Part shown: piece after piece, positions 15,994-23,393 of the stretch
How the letters are laid out: every line of letters begins with the position of its first letter
Numbering within the stretch: position 1 is the first letter of the stretch
Assembly (NCBI GenBank): GCA_014378065.1
Contig: JACMOK010000084.1
Span: 1 to 64,000 of the forward strand
Direction of reading: 5' to 3'
Length of the DNA: 64,000 nt
DNA from: Flavobacterium sp.
GTDB taxonomy: Bacteria > Bacteroidota > Bacteroidia > Flavobacteriales > Flavobacteriaceae
Notes under the pieces: model-generated
Told to the model about the DNA's origin: nothing
The model's database searches: none
What the model saw: only the letters and a program-made list of their open reading frames with translations
Translations under genes and position numbers: made by a program

Positions 15994-17472
15994 TTATTTG
16001 TTCGGGTTATTGAGTTTGCTGTTATTCTTGCTGTAAGTAAAATAAATAACCAGACCAATGGCGAGCCACGCAATTAATCGGAGCCAGTTTGTCCATCCCA
16101 AACCATAAATCATTGCCAGACAAACCACTACGCCAAGTATCGGTACGAAAGGCACAAAAGGCGTTTTAAATTCGCGTTTCATGTCTGGTTCCGTTTTTCT
16201 TAAGACGATCACAGAAATACAAACCAGTATAAAAGCAAATAAGGTTCCGATGCTGGTCATGTCTCCTACAATATCGCCTGGGATAAATGCAGCAAACAAT
16301 CCAACGATAACTAAAATTGCAAGATTGGCTTTGTAAGGCGTTTGGTATTTAGAGTGCAAATCACCAAATGCCTTAGGCAACAAACCATCTTTACCCATAG
16401 CATAGAATACTCTAGACTGGCCTAATAACATTACAAGAATTACCGAAGTAAATCCGAATAAAATGGCAACTGTTACAAATTGTGACAACCATTGGTAAGA
16501 GGCTCCCATTGAAGAAGTAATTGCATTTGCTACCGAAGCTTCTTTCCCTCCTGTTCTAAAAAATTCTACTGACTCAAGGCCTGTCAAAACGTGGGCAAAC
16601 AGAATATATAAAACCGTACAAACGGCCAATGACCCTAAAATACCTATAGGCATATCGCGTTTTGGGTTTTTTGTTTCCTGTGCCGCGGTACTTACCGCAT
16701 CAAAACCGATAAAGGCAAAGAAAACTGTTCCTGCCGCACCTAGGATTCCCATGATGCCTCCAAAATGATGGTTGACACCGTGCTCGTCAACGAAGACAGA
16801 ATTTTGAGGTATGTAAGGCGTATGGTTAGCCGGGTTAATAAAATTCCATCCTAAAACGATAATTAAAATTACGATTGCCACTTTTACTACGACTATTAAT
16901 CCATTGACAAAGGCCGATTCTTTAGTGCCTTTAATTAAAAGCAAGCTGATGGCTGCTACAATAAAAAAGGCCGGCAAATTGATCATCCCTTGCTCTCCGG
17001 TGATTGAAGTCTGAAACGGCGAATGGCAAAGCGCATATGGAATGGGATCTACGTGAAGCACATTGACCAGCAAATTATTAAGATATTCACTCCAGGCAAT
17101 CCCTACGGTTGCTGCTCCAACGGCATATTCCAAAATTAAATCCCAACCAATGATCCAGGCCAGTAACTCGCCCATAGTGGCGTATGTGTAAGTGTAAGCA
17201 CTACCTGAAATCGGGATAGAGGAAGACAATTCGGCATAACACAATCCGGCCAATGCACAACCAACGGCTGCTACAATAAATCCGATTGTCACTGAAGGTC
17301 CTGCATTTTGAGCGGCTGCGGTAGCGGTTCTTACAAAAAGTCCGGCTCCAATAATGGCTCCAATACCCAACGCCACCAGCGACCATGCAGTCAATGTTCT
17401 TTTAAGCCCTTTTTCAGACTCGGATGCTTCATTTAATAGTTGAGATAGTGGTTTTTTCTTCCAAATAGACAT
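15994..17472 (-). CDS. APC family amino-acid permease
   Basis: A 492-aa inner-membrane transporter with about 12 hydrophobic helices. After a cytoplasmic N-terminus the first helix carries GIGAIIGAGLFV, the unwound substrate-binding GxG segment of APC transporters. Later come GCALAGLCYAELSSSIPISGSAYTY and FFAFIGFDAVSTAAQETKNP. The pattern is that of the cationic amino-acid transporter (CAT/YfnA-like) subgroup, though the substrate cannot be read from the sequence. It has a clear promoter (17502-17530) and a strong terminator, so it is a single-gene unit. Its place next to tyrosine and tryptophan catabolism is suggestive only. Confidence 0.92.
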   Translation of the reverse strand: MSIWKKKPLSQLLNEASESEKGLKRTLTAWSLVALGIGAIIGAGLFVRTATAAAQNAGPSVTIGFIVAAVGCALAGLCYAELSSSIPISGSAYTYTYATMGELLAWIIGWDLILEYAVGAATVGIAWSEYLNNLLVNVLHVDPIPYALCHSPFQTSITGEQGMINLPAFFIVAAISLLLIKGTKESAFVNGLIVVVKVAIVILIIVLGWNFINPANHTPYIPQNSVFVDEHGVNHHFGGIMGILGAAGTVFFAFIGFDAVSTAAQETKNPKRDMPIGILGSLAVCTVLYILFAHVLTGLESVEFFRTGGKEASVANAITSSMGASYQWLSQFVTVAILFGFTSVILVMLLGQSRVFYAMGKDGLLPKAFGDLHSKYQTPYKANLAILVIVGLFAAFIPGDIVGDMTSIGTLFAFILVCISVIVLRKTEPDMKREFKTPFVPFVPILGVVVCLAMIYGLGWTNWLRLIAWLAIGLVIYFTYSKNNSKLNNPNK

Positions 17473-17501
17473 AGATTCCTATTTTAGTTTGTTTGTGGAT
17501 C

Positions 17502-17530
17502 CAAATATATAGATTTTTAGATAACATCAA
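17502..17530 (-). promoter_or_regulatory. Promoter of the amino-acid permease gene
   Basis: On the minus strand TTG (17528-17530), an 18-nt spacer and TATATTTG (17502-17509) match the -33/-7 consensus well, 29 nt before the ATG. Confidence 0.65.
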
Positions 17531-17552
17531 GCATAAAATAAATGGCCTATGC

Positions 17553-19757
17553 TTAGAACCAAAAACCGATGCTGAACCAAGCAAAACCTTTCCCGACTTC
17601 GGGAGACCAAGAGTATTTAAACTCAATTGGACCCACTATAGTTTCCAATCCATAACCAAAAGCATAGCCTGAATATTTTATTTTTGAAATCCAGTCGGTG
17701 GTTTGAAAAATATTATCCTCTATATTGGCGTAATTCGCCGAAAGATTCAAATGATTTTTCTTAAAAATTTCATAGTCTAAAGTTACCGTTGATTTGACAA
17801 AGCTGTCACCGGCGAGACTTAAGAAATCATACCCATAAAAATGCTTGAAATTATTGATGGTGTTATAGCCATAACCGCCGAGTACGAAATCGAAGTATTG
17901 GTTGCTTTTACCTCCTATGGCAAATCCTACCTCCGACTGCAATCGGAACGTCAGTTTCTTATATATTGTTTTTGCAATGCCAACTTCGGCCTTGGCCACT
18001 GAAAATCGATTGAAATCTTTGTTGTAATCGGAAGAAAAAATATACGATTGAAAATCTCCGGAGAAACACCAGCCAGTTTTTGGAAAGTATTTATTGTCTA
18101 ATGAATCATATTTTAAATATCCAAAAATACTGGTGTAATTGCTGTTCTCAAAAATCGGATTTGAACTGCCCACTGTTTTGGATTTGAGTTTTAAATGTTT
18201 TAATTCCAATCCCGCACCCAATAGAAATTTTTGAACAAATATTGTTTGCAGATAGGCTTGATTCGTAAAGTCGGAAAAATCAAAATTAATGCTGTTGAGG
18301 CCGAGCTCTTTAAGTAATTGGCCGTCTTTAAAATCGGTTTCAATATTGCGGTTGAATTGGTTGAATCGCGATTTAAATCCGAAACTCCAGTAAAATCCAT
18401 TGTCTAAGTAATAATCTAAATTATACCTCAAATTGTCGCCTAAAATAACATCAATCGAAGTAATGTCGTTTTTGAAAAAAGTCTTTTTTTGAGTCAAATT
18501 GATCAAGATGCCGCTTTTGTACAAACCATCGTAGTGGAGTCCAAACTTCAAATAAGTTGTGGTCGGATTTTCTTGTAGATTTAACACCAAATCGTCACCT
18601 AGACCGTTTTTTTCTAACGTATAACTGATGGCACTAAAATTTTGTGTGGCTGTGATATTGTTGATCCCGTCTTTTAAATCGTCGTAACTGATGTTGGTAT
18701 CTGGTTTGAATTTTAGTTTCCCGATGACATAAGATCTGGTGTAGCTGTCTAAATCATTAATGTTGATTTTTTTTATATGCAGGCTATCGATTTTCACTAA
18801 GGCCTTGTGCTGTAGGTTAACTTTTGTAGAATCGCCAAGCACCTTTAATTTCTCATAGACTGTAAAGGCGGCTTCTTCGCCTTTTTTGATAATTTTTTGT
18901 CCCTCATCAAAGGAGATGACACCAAAATTTCTAATATCTGGTTTGATGTAAATATCAGTTTCTTTAATCTTTTGCTTCATTTTTTCAATCATTTGAAGAT
19001 TGGAAATCTGAACCAAGATTCTGGTGGCGTCTTTGAGTGATTTCCGGTCTTTTAAATCGTCTTGTACGTCAACGCCTATAATTATGTCTGCTCCCAATTT
19101 TTTTATTTCATCTACAGGATAGTTATTTGTCACACCGCCATCGACCAACAATGCTCCGTCAATTTCTACCGGAGAAAACAAGGTCGGAAATGCCCCGCTG
19201 GCCAACATCGCTTGTGGTAAATAGCCCTTATTTAGCAGAACTTCTTCGCCCGTTTCGATATTTGTTGCGATACACAAAAAGGGAATGGGCAATTGATTAA
19301 AATCACGGATATGACGTACGTTAAGCGTAAGTTTGTTTAGTAAGTTGTAATTGTACATTCCTTTTGATAAAGCTGTCGGAATGCCGATTTTTAATTTGTT
19401 GAACGGCAGCGAAAAAGCATACAATTCATCATTCCTTTTTTCGTAGAAATTTTTAGAAGAACGCGGAATAAAATCGCTCAACAACGCATCAAAATCGGTT
19501 TCCTTAAATATCGAATCTATTTGGGAGGCGCTGTACCCCGAAGCATACAATCCGCCTACTACAGCACCCATGCTCGTTCCACCAATATAATCTACTTTAA
19601 TGCCAGCCTGCTCCAAAACTTTTAGCACCCCGATATGGGCAAATCCTTTGGCGCCTCCGCCACTCAAAACCAATCCTATTTTTGGGCGATCTTGTTTTTG
19701 TGCCTGCGAAAAAGCAATGGTAAAGAAAGTGATGATCAGAAAAACGATTCTTTTCAT
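17553..19757 (-). CDS. Patatin-like phospholipase with POTRA-like and outer-membrane barrel domains
   Basis: A 734-aa exported protein starting at the ATG at 19755-19757 (signal peptide MKRIVFLIITFFTIAFSQAQ). Residues about 26-300 form a patatin lipase: GGGAKG oxyanion loop, nucleophile Ser62 in GGTSMG and Asp206 in VDGG. Next is a POTRA-like segment (KIDSLHIKKI through TATQNFSAISYTLE). The remaining 380 residues look like an Omp85/surface-antigen beta-barrel ending in an aromatic WFSIGFWF. The patatin-POTRA-barrel order is that of type Vd (PlpD-like) proteins. It follows uvrC by 6 nt, so it is probably co-transcribed with it. Substrate is unknown. Confidence 0.9.
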   Translation of the reverse strand: MKRIVFLIITFFTIAFSQAQKQDRPKIGLVLSGGGAKGFAHIGVLKVLEQAGIKVDYIGGTSMGAVVGGLYASGYSASQIDSIFKETDFDALLSDFIPRSSKNFYEKRNDELYAFSLPFNKLKIGIPTALSKGMYNYNLLNKLTLNVRHIRDFNQLPIPFLCIATNIETGEEVLLNKGYLPQAMLASGAFPTLFSPVEIDGALLVDGGVTNNYPVDEIKKLGADIIIGVDVQDDLKDRKSLKDATRILVQISNLQMIEKMKQKIKETDIYIKPDIRNFGVISFDEGQKIIKKGEEAAFTVYEKLKVLGDSTKVNLQHKALVKIDSLHIKKININDLDSYTRSYVIGKLKFKPDTNISYDDLKDGINNITATQNFSAISYTLEKNGLGDDLVLNLQENPTTTYLKFGLHYDGLYKSGILINLTQKKTFFKNDITSIDVILGDNLRYNLDYYLDNGFYWSFGFKSRFNQFNRNIETDFKDGQLLKELGLNSINFDFSDFTNQAYLQTIFVQKFLLGAGLELKHLKLKSKTVGSSNPIFENSNYTSIFGYLKYDSLDNKYFPKTGWCFSGDFQSYIFSSDYNKDFNRFSVAKAEVGIAKTIYKKLTFRLQSEVGFAIGGKSNQYFDFVLGGYGYNTINNFKHFYGYDFLSLAGDSFVKSTVTLDYEIFKKNHLNLSANYANIEDNIFQTTDWISKIKYSGYAFGYGLETIVGPIEFKYSWSPEVGKGFAWFSIGFWF

Positions 19758-19763
19758 TGGCAA

Positions 19764-21563
19764 TTACAGATTAGATGTTTTGTAAAAGTCGGTAATTTTT
19801 TTGGCTTTTGATACACCTACTACTTCTGAAATTTGCTTTTCGGTTGCCAGTTTCAATCTTTTAACACTTTTAAAATGTTGAATTAAAACCAACATCGTTT
19901 TCTCACCGATGCCCGGAATGGTTTCTATCGAAGAATTCAAAGCCGATTTGCTGCGCTTGTCGCGGTGAAAAGTAATGCCGAACCGGTGCGCTTCATTACG
20001 AAGCATCTGAATTACTTTTAAGGTTTCTGATTTTTTGTCGAGATAGAGCGGAATCGAATCGCCCGGATAAAACAATTCTTCCAGTCGTTTGGCAATGCCA
20101 ATGATTGCAATTTTTCCACGCAATTCTAACGCGTCGATGCTTTTCAGCGCAGATGACAATTGTCCTTTTCCGCCATCTATAATAATTAATTGCGGCAAGG
20201 GCTGTTCTTCTTCGAGCAGGCGTTTGTACCTGCGAAATACCACTTCTTCCATCGAAGCAAAATCGTCTGGGCCTTCGACGGTTTTGATATTAAAATGGCG
20301 GTAGTCTTTTTTACTGGGCTTTCCATCTTTAAAAACAACGCAGGCTGCCACTGGATTGCTGCCTTGAATGTTCGAGTTGTCAAAACATTCTATGTGACGG
20401 GGTTCGGCTGTGAGTCGCAAATCTTTCTGCATCTGCGCCATAATGCGATTCGTATGGCGATCTGGATCGACGATTTGCATTTGCTTCAACTGCTCGATGC
20501 GGTAATATTTGGCATTGCGGACCGACAAATCCAGCACCTCCTTTTTGTCTCCCAATTGCGGAACCGTGACTTTTATGTTTTCGCCCAGATCAACCGGAAA
20601 CGGAACTACGACTTCTTTAGACAATAAGTGAAAGCGCTCTCGCATCTCTATGATGGCAAGTTCCAGTAATTCAACGTCGGTTTCTTCCAGCTTCTTTTTG
20701 AGTTCCATCGTATGCGACCTTATGATTGATCCGTGCGCAATCTGAAGAAAATTAACAAATCCCGCGCTTTCGTCAGACACTATGGAAAACACATCAATGT
20801 TAGAATTTTTAGTATTCATAATCGTGGAACGCGACTGGTAGTTTTCTAGAATTTCCATCTTTTGCTTGATCAAATGGGCTTCTTCAAACTGCATATTGGC
20901 TGCCAAGTCATTCCTTTTTTTCTTAAAGTCCCTCATGCTCGCTTTAAAATTTCCTTTAAGGATTTCTCGAATCGCATCCACTTGTTGCTGGTAATTTTCA
21001 AGGCTTTCGTGTCCTTCGCAAGGTCCTTTACAATTCCCGATATGGTACTCTAGACAGACCTTGAATTTGTGCTTTTCAATATTATGTTGCTGCAAATCGT
21101 AATTACAAGTACGAAGGGGATACAATTCTTTGATTAAATCTAAAATCGTATGTACGGTTTTGAAACTAGTGTAGGGACCAAAATATTCTGACCCATCTTT
21201 GATCATTCTTCTGGTCGAAAATATTCTCGAAAACGGTTCTTTTTTGATGCACAACCAAGGATAACTTTTGTCATCCCGCAACAACACATTATAACGCGGT
21301 TGCAATTTTTTGATGAGATTGTTTTCAAGCAGTAATGCGTCGCTTTCTGTTGGAACGACGATGTGTTTTATGGTAACGATTTTGCGTACCAGGACGTTGG
21401 TTTTGGCCGTGTCGTGGATTTTATTAAAATAAGAAGCAACCCTTTTTTTAAGGTTTTTGGCTTTGCCTACGTACAGAATCTTCCCTTCCTTATCGTAGTA
21501 TTGGTATACGCCCGGATTATCTGGAAGCGTTTGTATCTGAAGCTCTAACGTTGGGTTATTCAT
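19764..21563 (-). CDS. uvrC: UvrABC excinuclease subunit C
   Basis: Makes both incisions around bulky DNA lesions in nucleotide excision repair. The 599-aa protein has an N-terminal GIY-YIG nuclease (PDNPGVYQYY then KILYVGKAKNLKKRV, residues about 14-92) and a UVR motif that binds UvrB (NDLAANMQFEEAHLIKQKME). The C-terminal RNase H-like nuclease contains ECFDNSNIQGS and IIIDGGKGQLSSA, and tandem helix-hairpin-helix segments close the protein (ETIPGIGEKTMLVL, SEVVGVSKAKKI). Length is standard. It is divergent from the cyclo-ligase gene. Confidence 0.97.
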   Translation of the reverse strand: MNNPTLELQIQTLPDNPGVYQYYDKEGKILYVGKAKNLKKRVASYFNKIHDTAKTNVLVRKIVTIKHIVVPTESDALLLENNLIKKLQPRYNVLLRDDKSYPWLCIKKEPFSRIFSTRRMIKDGSEYFGPYTSFKTVHTILDLIKELYPLRTCNYDLQQHNIEKHKFKVCLEYHIGNCKGPCEGHESLENYQQQVDAIREILKGNFKASMRDFKKKRNDLAANMQFEEAHLIKQKMEILENYQSRSTIMNTKNSNIDVFSIVSDESAGFVNFLQIAHGSIIRSHTMELKKKLEETDVELLELAIIEMRERFHLLSKEVVVPFPVDLGENIKVTVPQLGDKKEVLDLSVRNAKYYRIEQLKQMQIVDPDRHTNRIMAQMQKDLRLTAEPRHIECFDNSNIQGSNPVAACVVFKDGKPSKKDYRHFNIKTVEGPDDFASMEEVVFRRYKRLLEEEQPLPQLIIIDGGKGQLSSALKSIDALELRGKIAIIGIAKRLEELFYPGDSIPLYLDKKSETLKVIQMLRNEAHRFGITFHRDKRSKSALNSSIETIPGIGEKTMLVLIQHFKSVKRLKLATEKQISEVVGVSKAKKITDFYKTSNL

Positions 21564-21586
21564 TTTTTGCAGTAGTATTTGCTATG

Positions 21587-21620
21587 CAAAAATAGTATAT
21601 TAGTCGATACGAATAACCAA
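21587..21620 (-). promoter_or_regulatory. Promoter of the uvrC-patatin unit
   Basis: On the minus strand TTG (21618-21620), a 23-nt spacer and TATTTTTG (21587-21594) fit the consensus at the long end of the spacing range, 23 nt before the uvrC ATG. Confidence 0.5.
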
Positions 21621-21639
21621 TAGATTCCGTTCAAAATGC

Positions 21640-21647
21640 TACTTTTG
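21640..21647 (+). promoter_or_regulatory. -7 element of the cyclo-ligase gene, 4 nt from the start codon
   Basis: TACTTTTG matches TAnnTTTG and is separated from the ATG at 21652 by 4 nt, the same distance as for dinB. This implies a very short or absent leader. No good -33 TTG was found. Confidence 0.45.
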
Positions 21648-21651
21648 CGTC

Positions 21652-22221
21652 ATGACTAAAAAAGAACTTCGAATCAAATACAAAGCCTTACGAAGCGTAC
21701 TTTCACCAGAGCAGGTGGCTCAAAAGAGTCTGGCGATTGCCAATATATTATTGCAACTTCCAATTTGGGACAAAGCCTATTTCCATCTCTTTCTTCCTGT
21801 TGCTGGACAAAACGAAGTGGATACGGAATGTATTTTGCACCTGCTTTCCGGAAAGGATAAAGAGATCGTTGTTTCGAAAAGCGATTTTAAAACTTTAAAA
21901 ATGACCCATTTTTTAGTTACTGACAACACCAAATTTAGAAATAATACTTACAATATTCCTGAACCAGTAGCTGGCTTGGAAGTTCCTACCAAAAAGATTG
22001 AGGTTGTTTTTGTTCCTTTGTTGGCTTTTGACCGTCATGGCCAGCGTGTTGGCTATGGCAAAGGATTTTATGATGCGTTTTTGTCAGAATGCGCCTCAGG
22101 TACAACCGCCATCGGTCTTTCTTTTTTTGAGGCCGACGAACCGATTTCGGATCTTTTTGAAGGTGATGTTCCGTTGGATTACTGTGTGACACCAGAGGGA
22201 ATTTATCAGTTTAAAACATAG
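21652..22221 (+). CDS. 5-Formyltetrahydrofolate cyclo-ligase
   Basis: Converts 5-formyl-THF to 5,10-methenyl-THF using ATP, returning a storage folate to one-carbon metabolism. The 189-aa protein has the basic N-terminus MTKKELRIKYKALR, the segment VFVPLLAFDRHGQRVGYGKG with the phosphate-binding GYGKGFYDAFL, and the conserved DVPLDYCVTPEG near the C-terminus. It is oriented away from uvrC and convergent with lspA. Its TAG stop (22219-22221) overlaps the first bases of repeat copy 3. Confidence 0.94.
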   Translation: MTKKELRIKYKALRSVLSPEQVAQKSLAIANILLQLPIWDKAYFHLFLPVAGQNEVDTECILHLLSGKDKEIVVSKSDFKTLKMTHFLVTDNTKFRNNTYNIPEPVAGLEVPTKKIEVVFVPLLAFDRHGQRVGYGKGFYDAFLSECASGTTAIGLSFFEADEPISDLFEGDVPLDYCVTPEGIYQFKT

Positions 22222-22320
22222 CCCTGATAGCAATGGAAATCCTTTTTGCTGCCAAACAGATTGTGATTGGCTGCGGAAGCTTTAAGCAAAAAGATTGCAA
22301 TGGATAGCGGGAAAATGCTA
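22220..22320 (-). repeat. Structured intergenic repeat, copy 3
   Basis: On the plus strand it runs from AGCCCTGATAGCAATGGAAA to AATGGATAGCGGGAAAATGC plus TA. The inner 9-bp stem is CTTTTTGCT (22242-22250) with AGCAAAAAG (22285-22293). It fills the whole gap between two convergent genes: its left end overlaps the cyclo-ligase stop codon and its right end touches the lspA stop codon. The sequence orientation is the same as in copies 1 and 2. Confidence 0.75.
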
Positions 22321-22920
22321 CTAGATTTCCTTATGAAAGGTCTTCTTATTGAAAACGATCAAAATACCGACGCCTGTAGAAATTGCCATATCGGCAATAT
22401 TGAAAATGGCATTGAAGAATTTAAAATTATTTCCACCAATGAAAGGAACCCAAGCAGGAAATTGGGAATCGACTATTGGAAAGTACAGCATGTCAACCAC
22501 TTTGCCGTGCAACAATTTTCCATAGGGTTTTTCGGAAAACAAGGTAGCCAGCTGGTGGTGACTGTCGTCGAAAATGACTCCGTAAAAAACAGAATCGATA
22601 ATATTGCCGAAGGCTCCTGCCAATATCAAGGCAATGGCAACGATGAGGTAATTGGAACTGCTTTTATGCACAGAATCCCAGAGCCAGTATCCTATTGCGA
22701 TAACCGCGATCAAACGGAAAAGTGTCAAAAAGAGTTTTCCATATGCACCCGGAATTTCTGTTCCCCAGGCCATGCCTTCGTTTTCTATAAAAAGAATTTT
22801 AAACCACGTCAAAACGCTAACTTCTTCTCCTAAAACAAAATTGGTTTTAATGTAAATTTTGGATAACTGATCGACCAATAAAATAATAAAAATAAGAAGA
22901 TATGCTTTTCGTAATGACAT
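22321..22920 (-). CDS. lspA: Lipoprotein signal peptidase (signal peptidase II)
   Basis: Inner-membrane aspartyl protease that removes signal peptides from prolipoproteins. The 199-aa protein has four hydrophobic segments, the N-terminal VDQLSKIYIK motif, Asn47 in IENEGMAWG, and the two catalytic aspartates Asp109 (AFGNIIDSVFYG) and Asp177 (FNIADMAIS). A stretch of about 40 residues between the two aspartate motifs, including KVVDMLYFPI, makes it longer than the E. coli enzyme, as is usual in Bacteroidota. It follows ileS and a dksA-like gene, though a terminator precedes it. Confidence 0.96.
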   Translation of the reverse strand: MSLRKAYLLIFIILLVDQLSKIYIKTNFVLGEEVSVLTWFKILFIENEGMAWGTEIPGAYGKLFLTLFRLIAVIAIGYWLWDSVHKSSSNYLIVAIALILAGAFGNIIDSVFYGVIFDDSHHQLATLFSEKPYGKLLHGKVVDMLYFPIVDSQFPAWVPFIGGNNFKFFNAIFNIADMAISTGVGILIVFNKKTFHKEI

Positions 22921-22957
22921 TTTTTAATTTTTAATGGCGTAAAAATAAACTTTTTTC

Positions 22958-22984
22958 TAAAAAAAACGCTCCGATTGGAGCGTT
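22958..22984 (-). terminator. Intrinsic terminator after the dksA-like gene
   Basis: AACGCTCC (22965-22972) and GGAGCGTT (22977-22984) form a perfect 8-bp GC-rich stem with a 4-nt loop. On the minus strand a run of seven T follows. It lies 21 nt beyond the dksA-like stop. Confidence 0.85.
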
Positions 22985-23005
22985 AATTATTTTACAACAT
23001 AGGGT

Positions 23006-23386
23006 TTATCGTTGCAGGTTTTTAGACTCGATGCTCATTGTGGCATGGGGTACAATCATCAGTCTTTCTTTACTGATTAATTTGCCTGAAACTTTACAAA
23101 CGCCATAGGTTTTGTTCTCAACGCGAAAGAGCGCGTTTTTTAAATCGCGGATAAATTTTTCTTGGCGGATGGCCAATTGTGAATTGGCTTCTTTGGACAT
23201 GGTTTCACTTCCTTCTTCAAAAGCTTTGAAGGTCGGCGATGTGTCGTCTGTTCCGTTGTTTAAATCATTCATGTAGGCACTTTTAATCAAATCCAAATCA
23301 GATTGTGCTTTGTTAATTTTTTTGAGGATAAGCTCTTTGAACTCTGCTAAGTCAGCGTCTGAGTATCTTGCAATTTCATCTACCAT
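23006..23386 (-). CDS. TraR/DksA family protein lacking the zinc-finger cysteines
   Basis: DksA-type proteins bind in the RNA polymerase secondary channel and modulate initiation, often with ppGpp. The 126-aa protein has an N-terminal alpha-helical coiled coil (residues about 10-90) and the C-terminal globular segment YGVCKVSGKLISKERLMIVP. Only one cysteine (in GVCKVSG) remains of the usual four, so zinc binding is unlikely. The coiled-coil tip has DDTSPTFKA; whether it keeps the DksA tip activity is uncertain. It starts 7 nt after the ileS stop and ends in a strong terminator. Confidence 0.88.
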   Translation of the reverse strand: MVDEIARYSDADLAEFKELILKKINKAQSDLDLIKSAYMNDLNNGTDDTSPTFKAFEEGSETMSKEANSQLAIRQEKFIRDLKNALFRVENKTYGVCKVSGKLISKERLMIVPHATMSIESKNLQR

Positions 23387-23393
23387 GTTCTTG

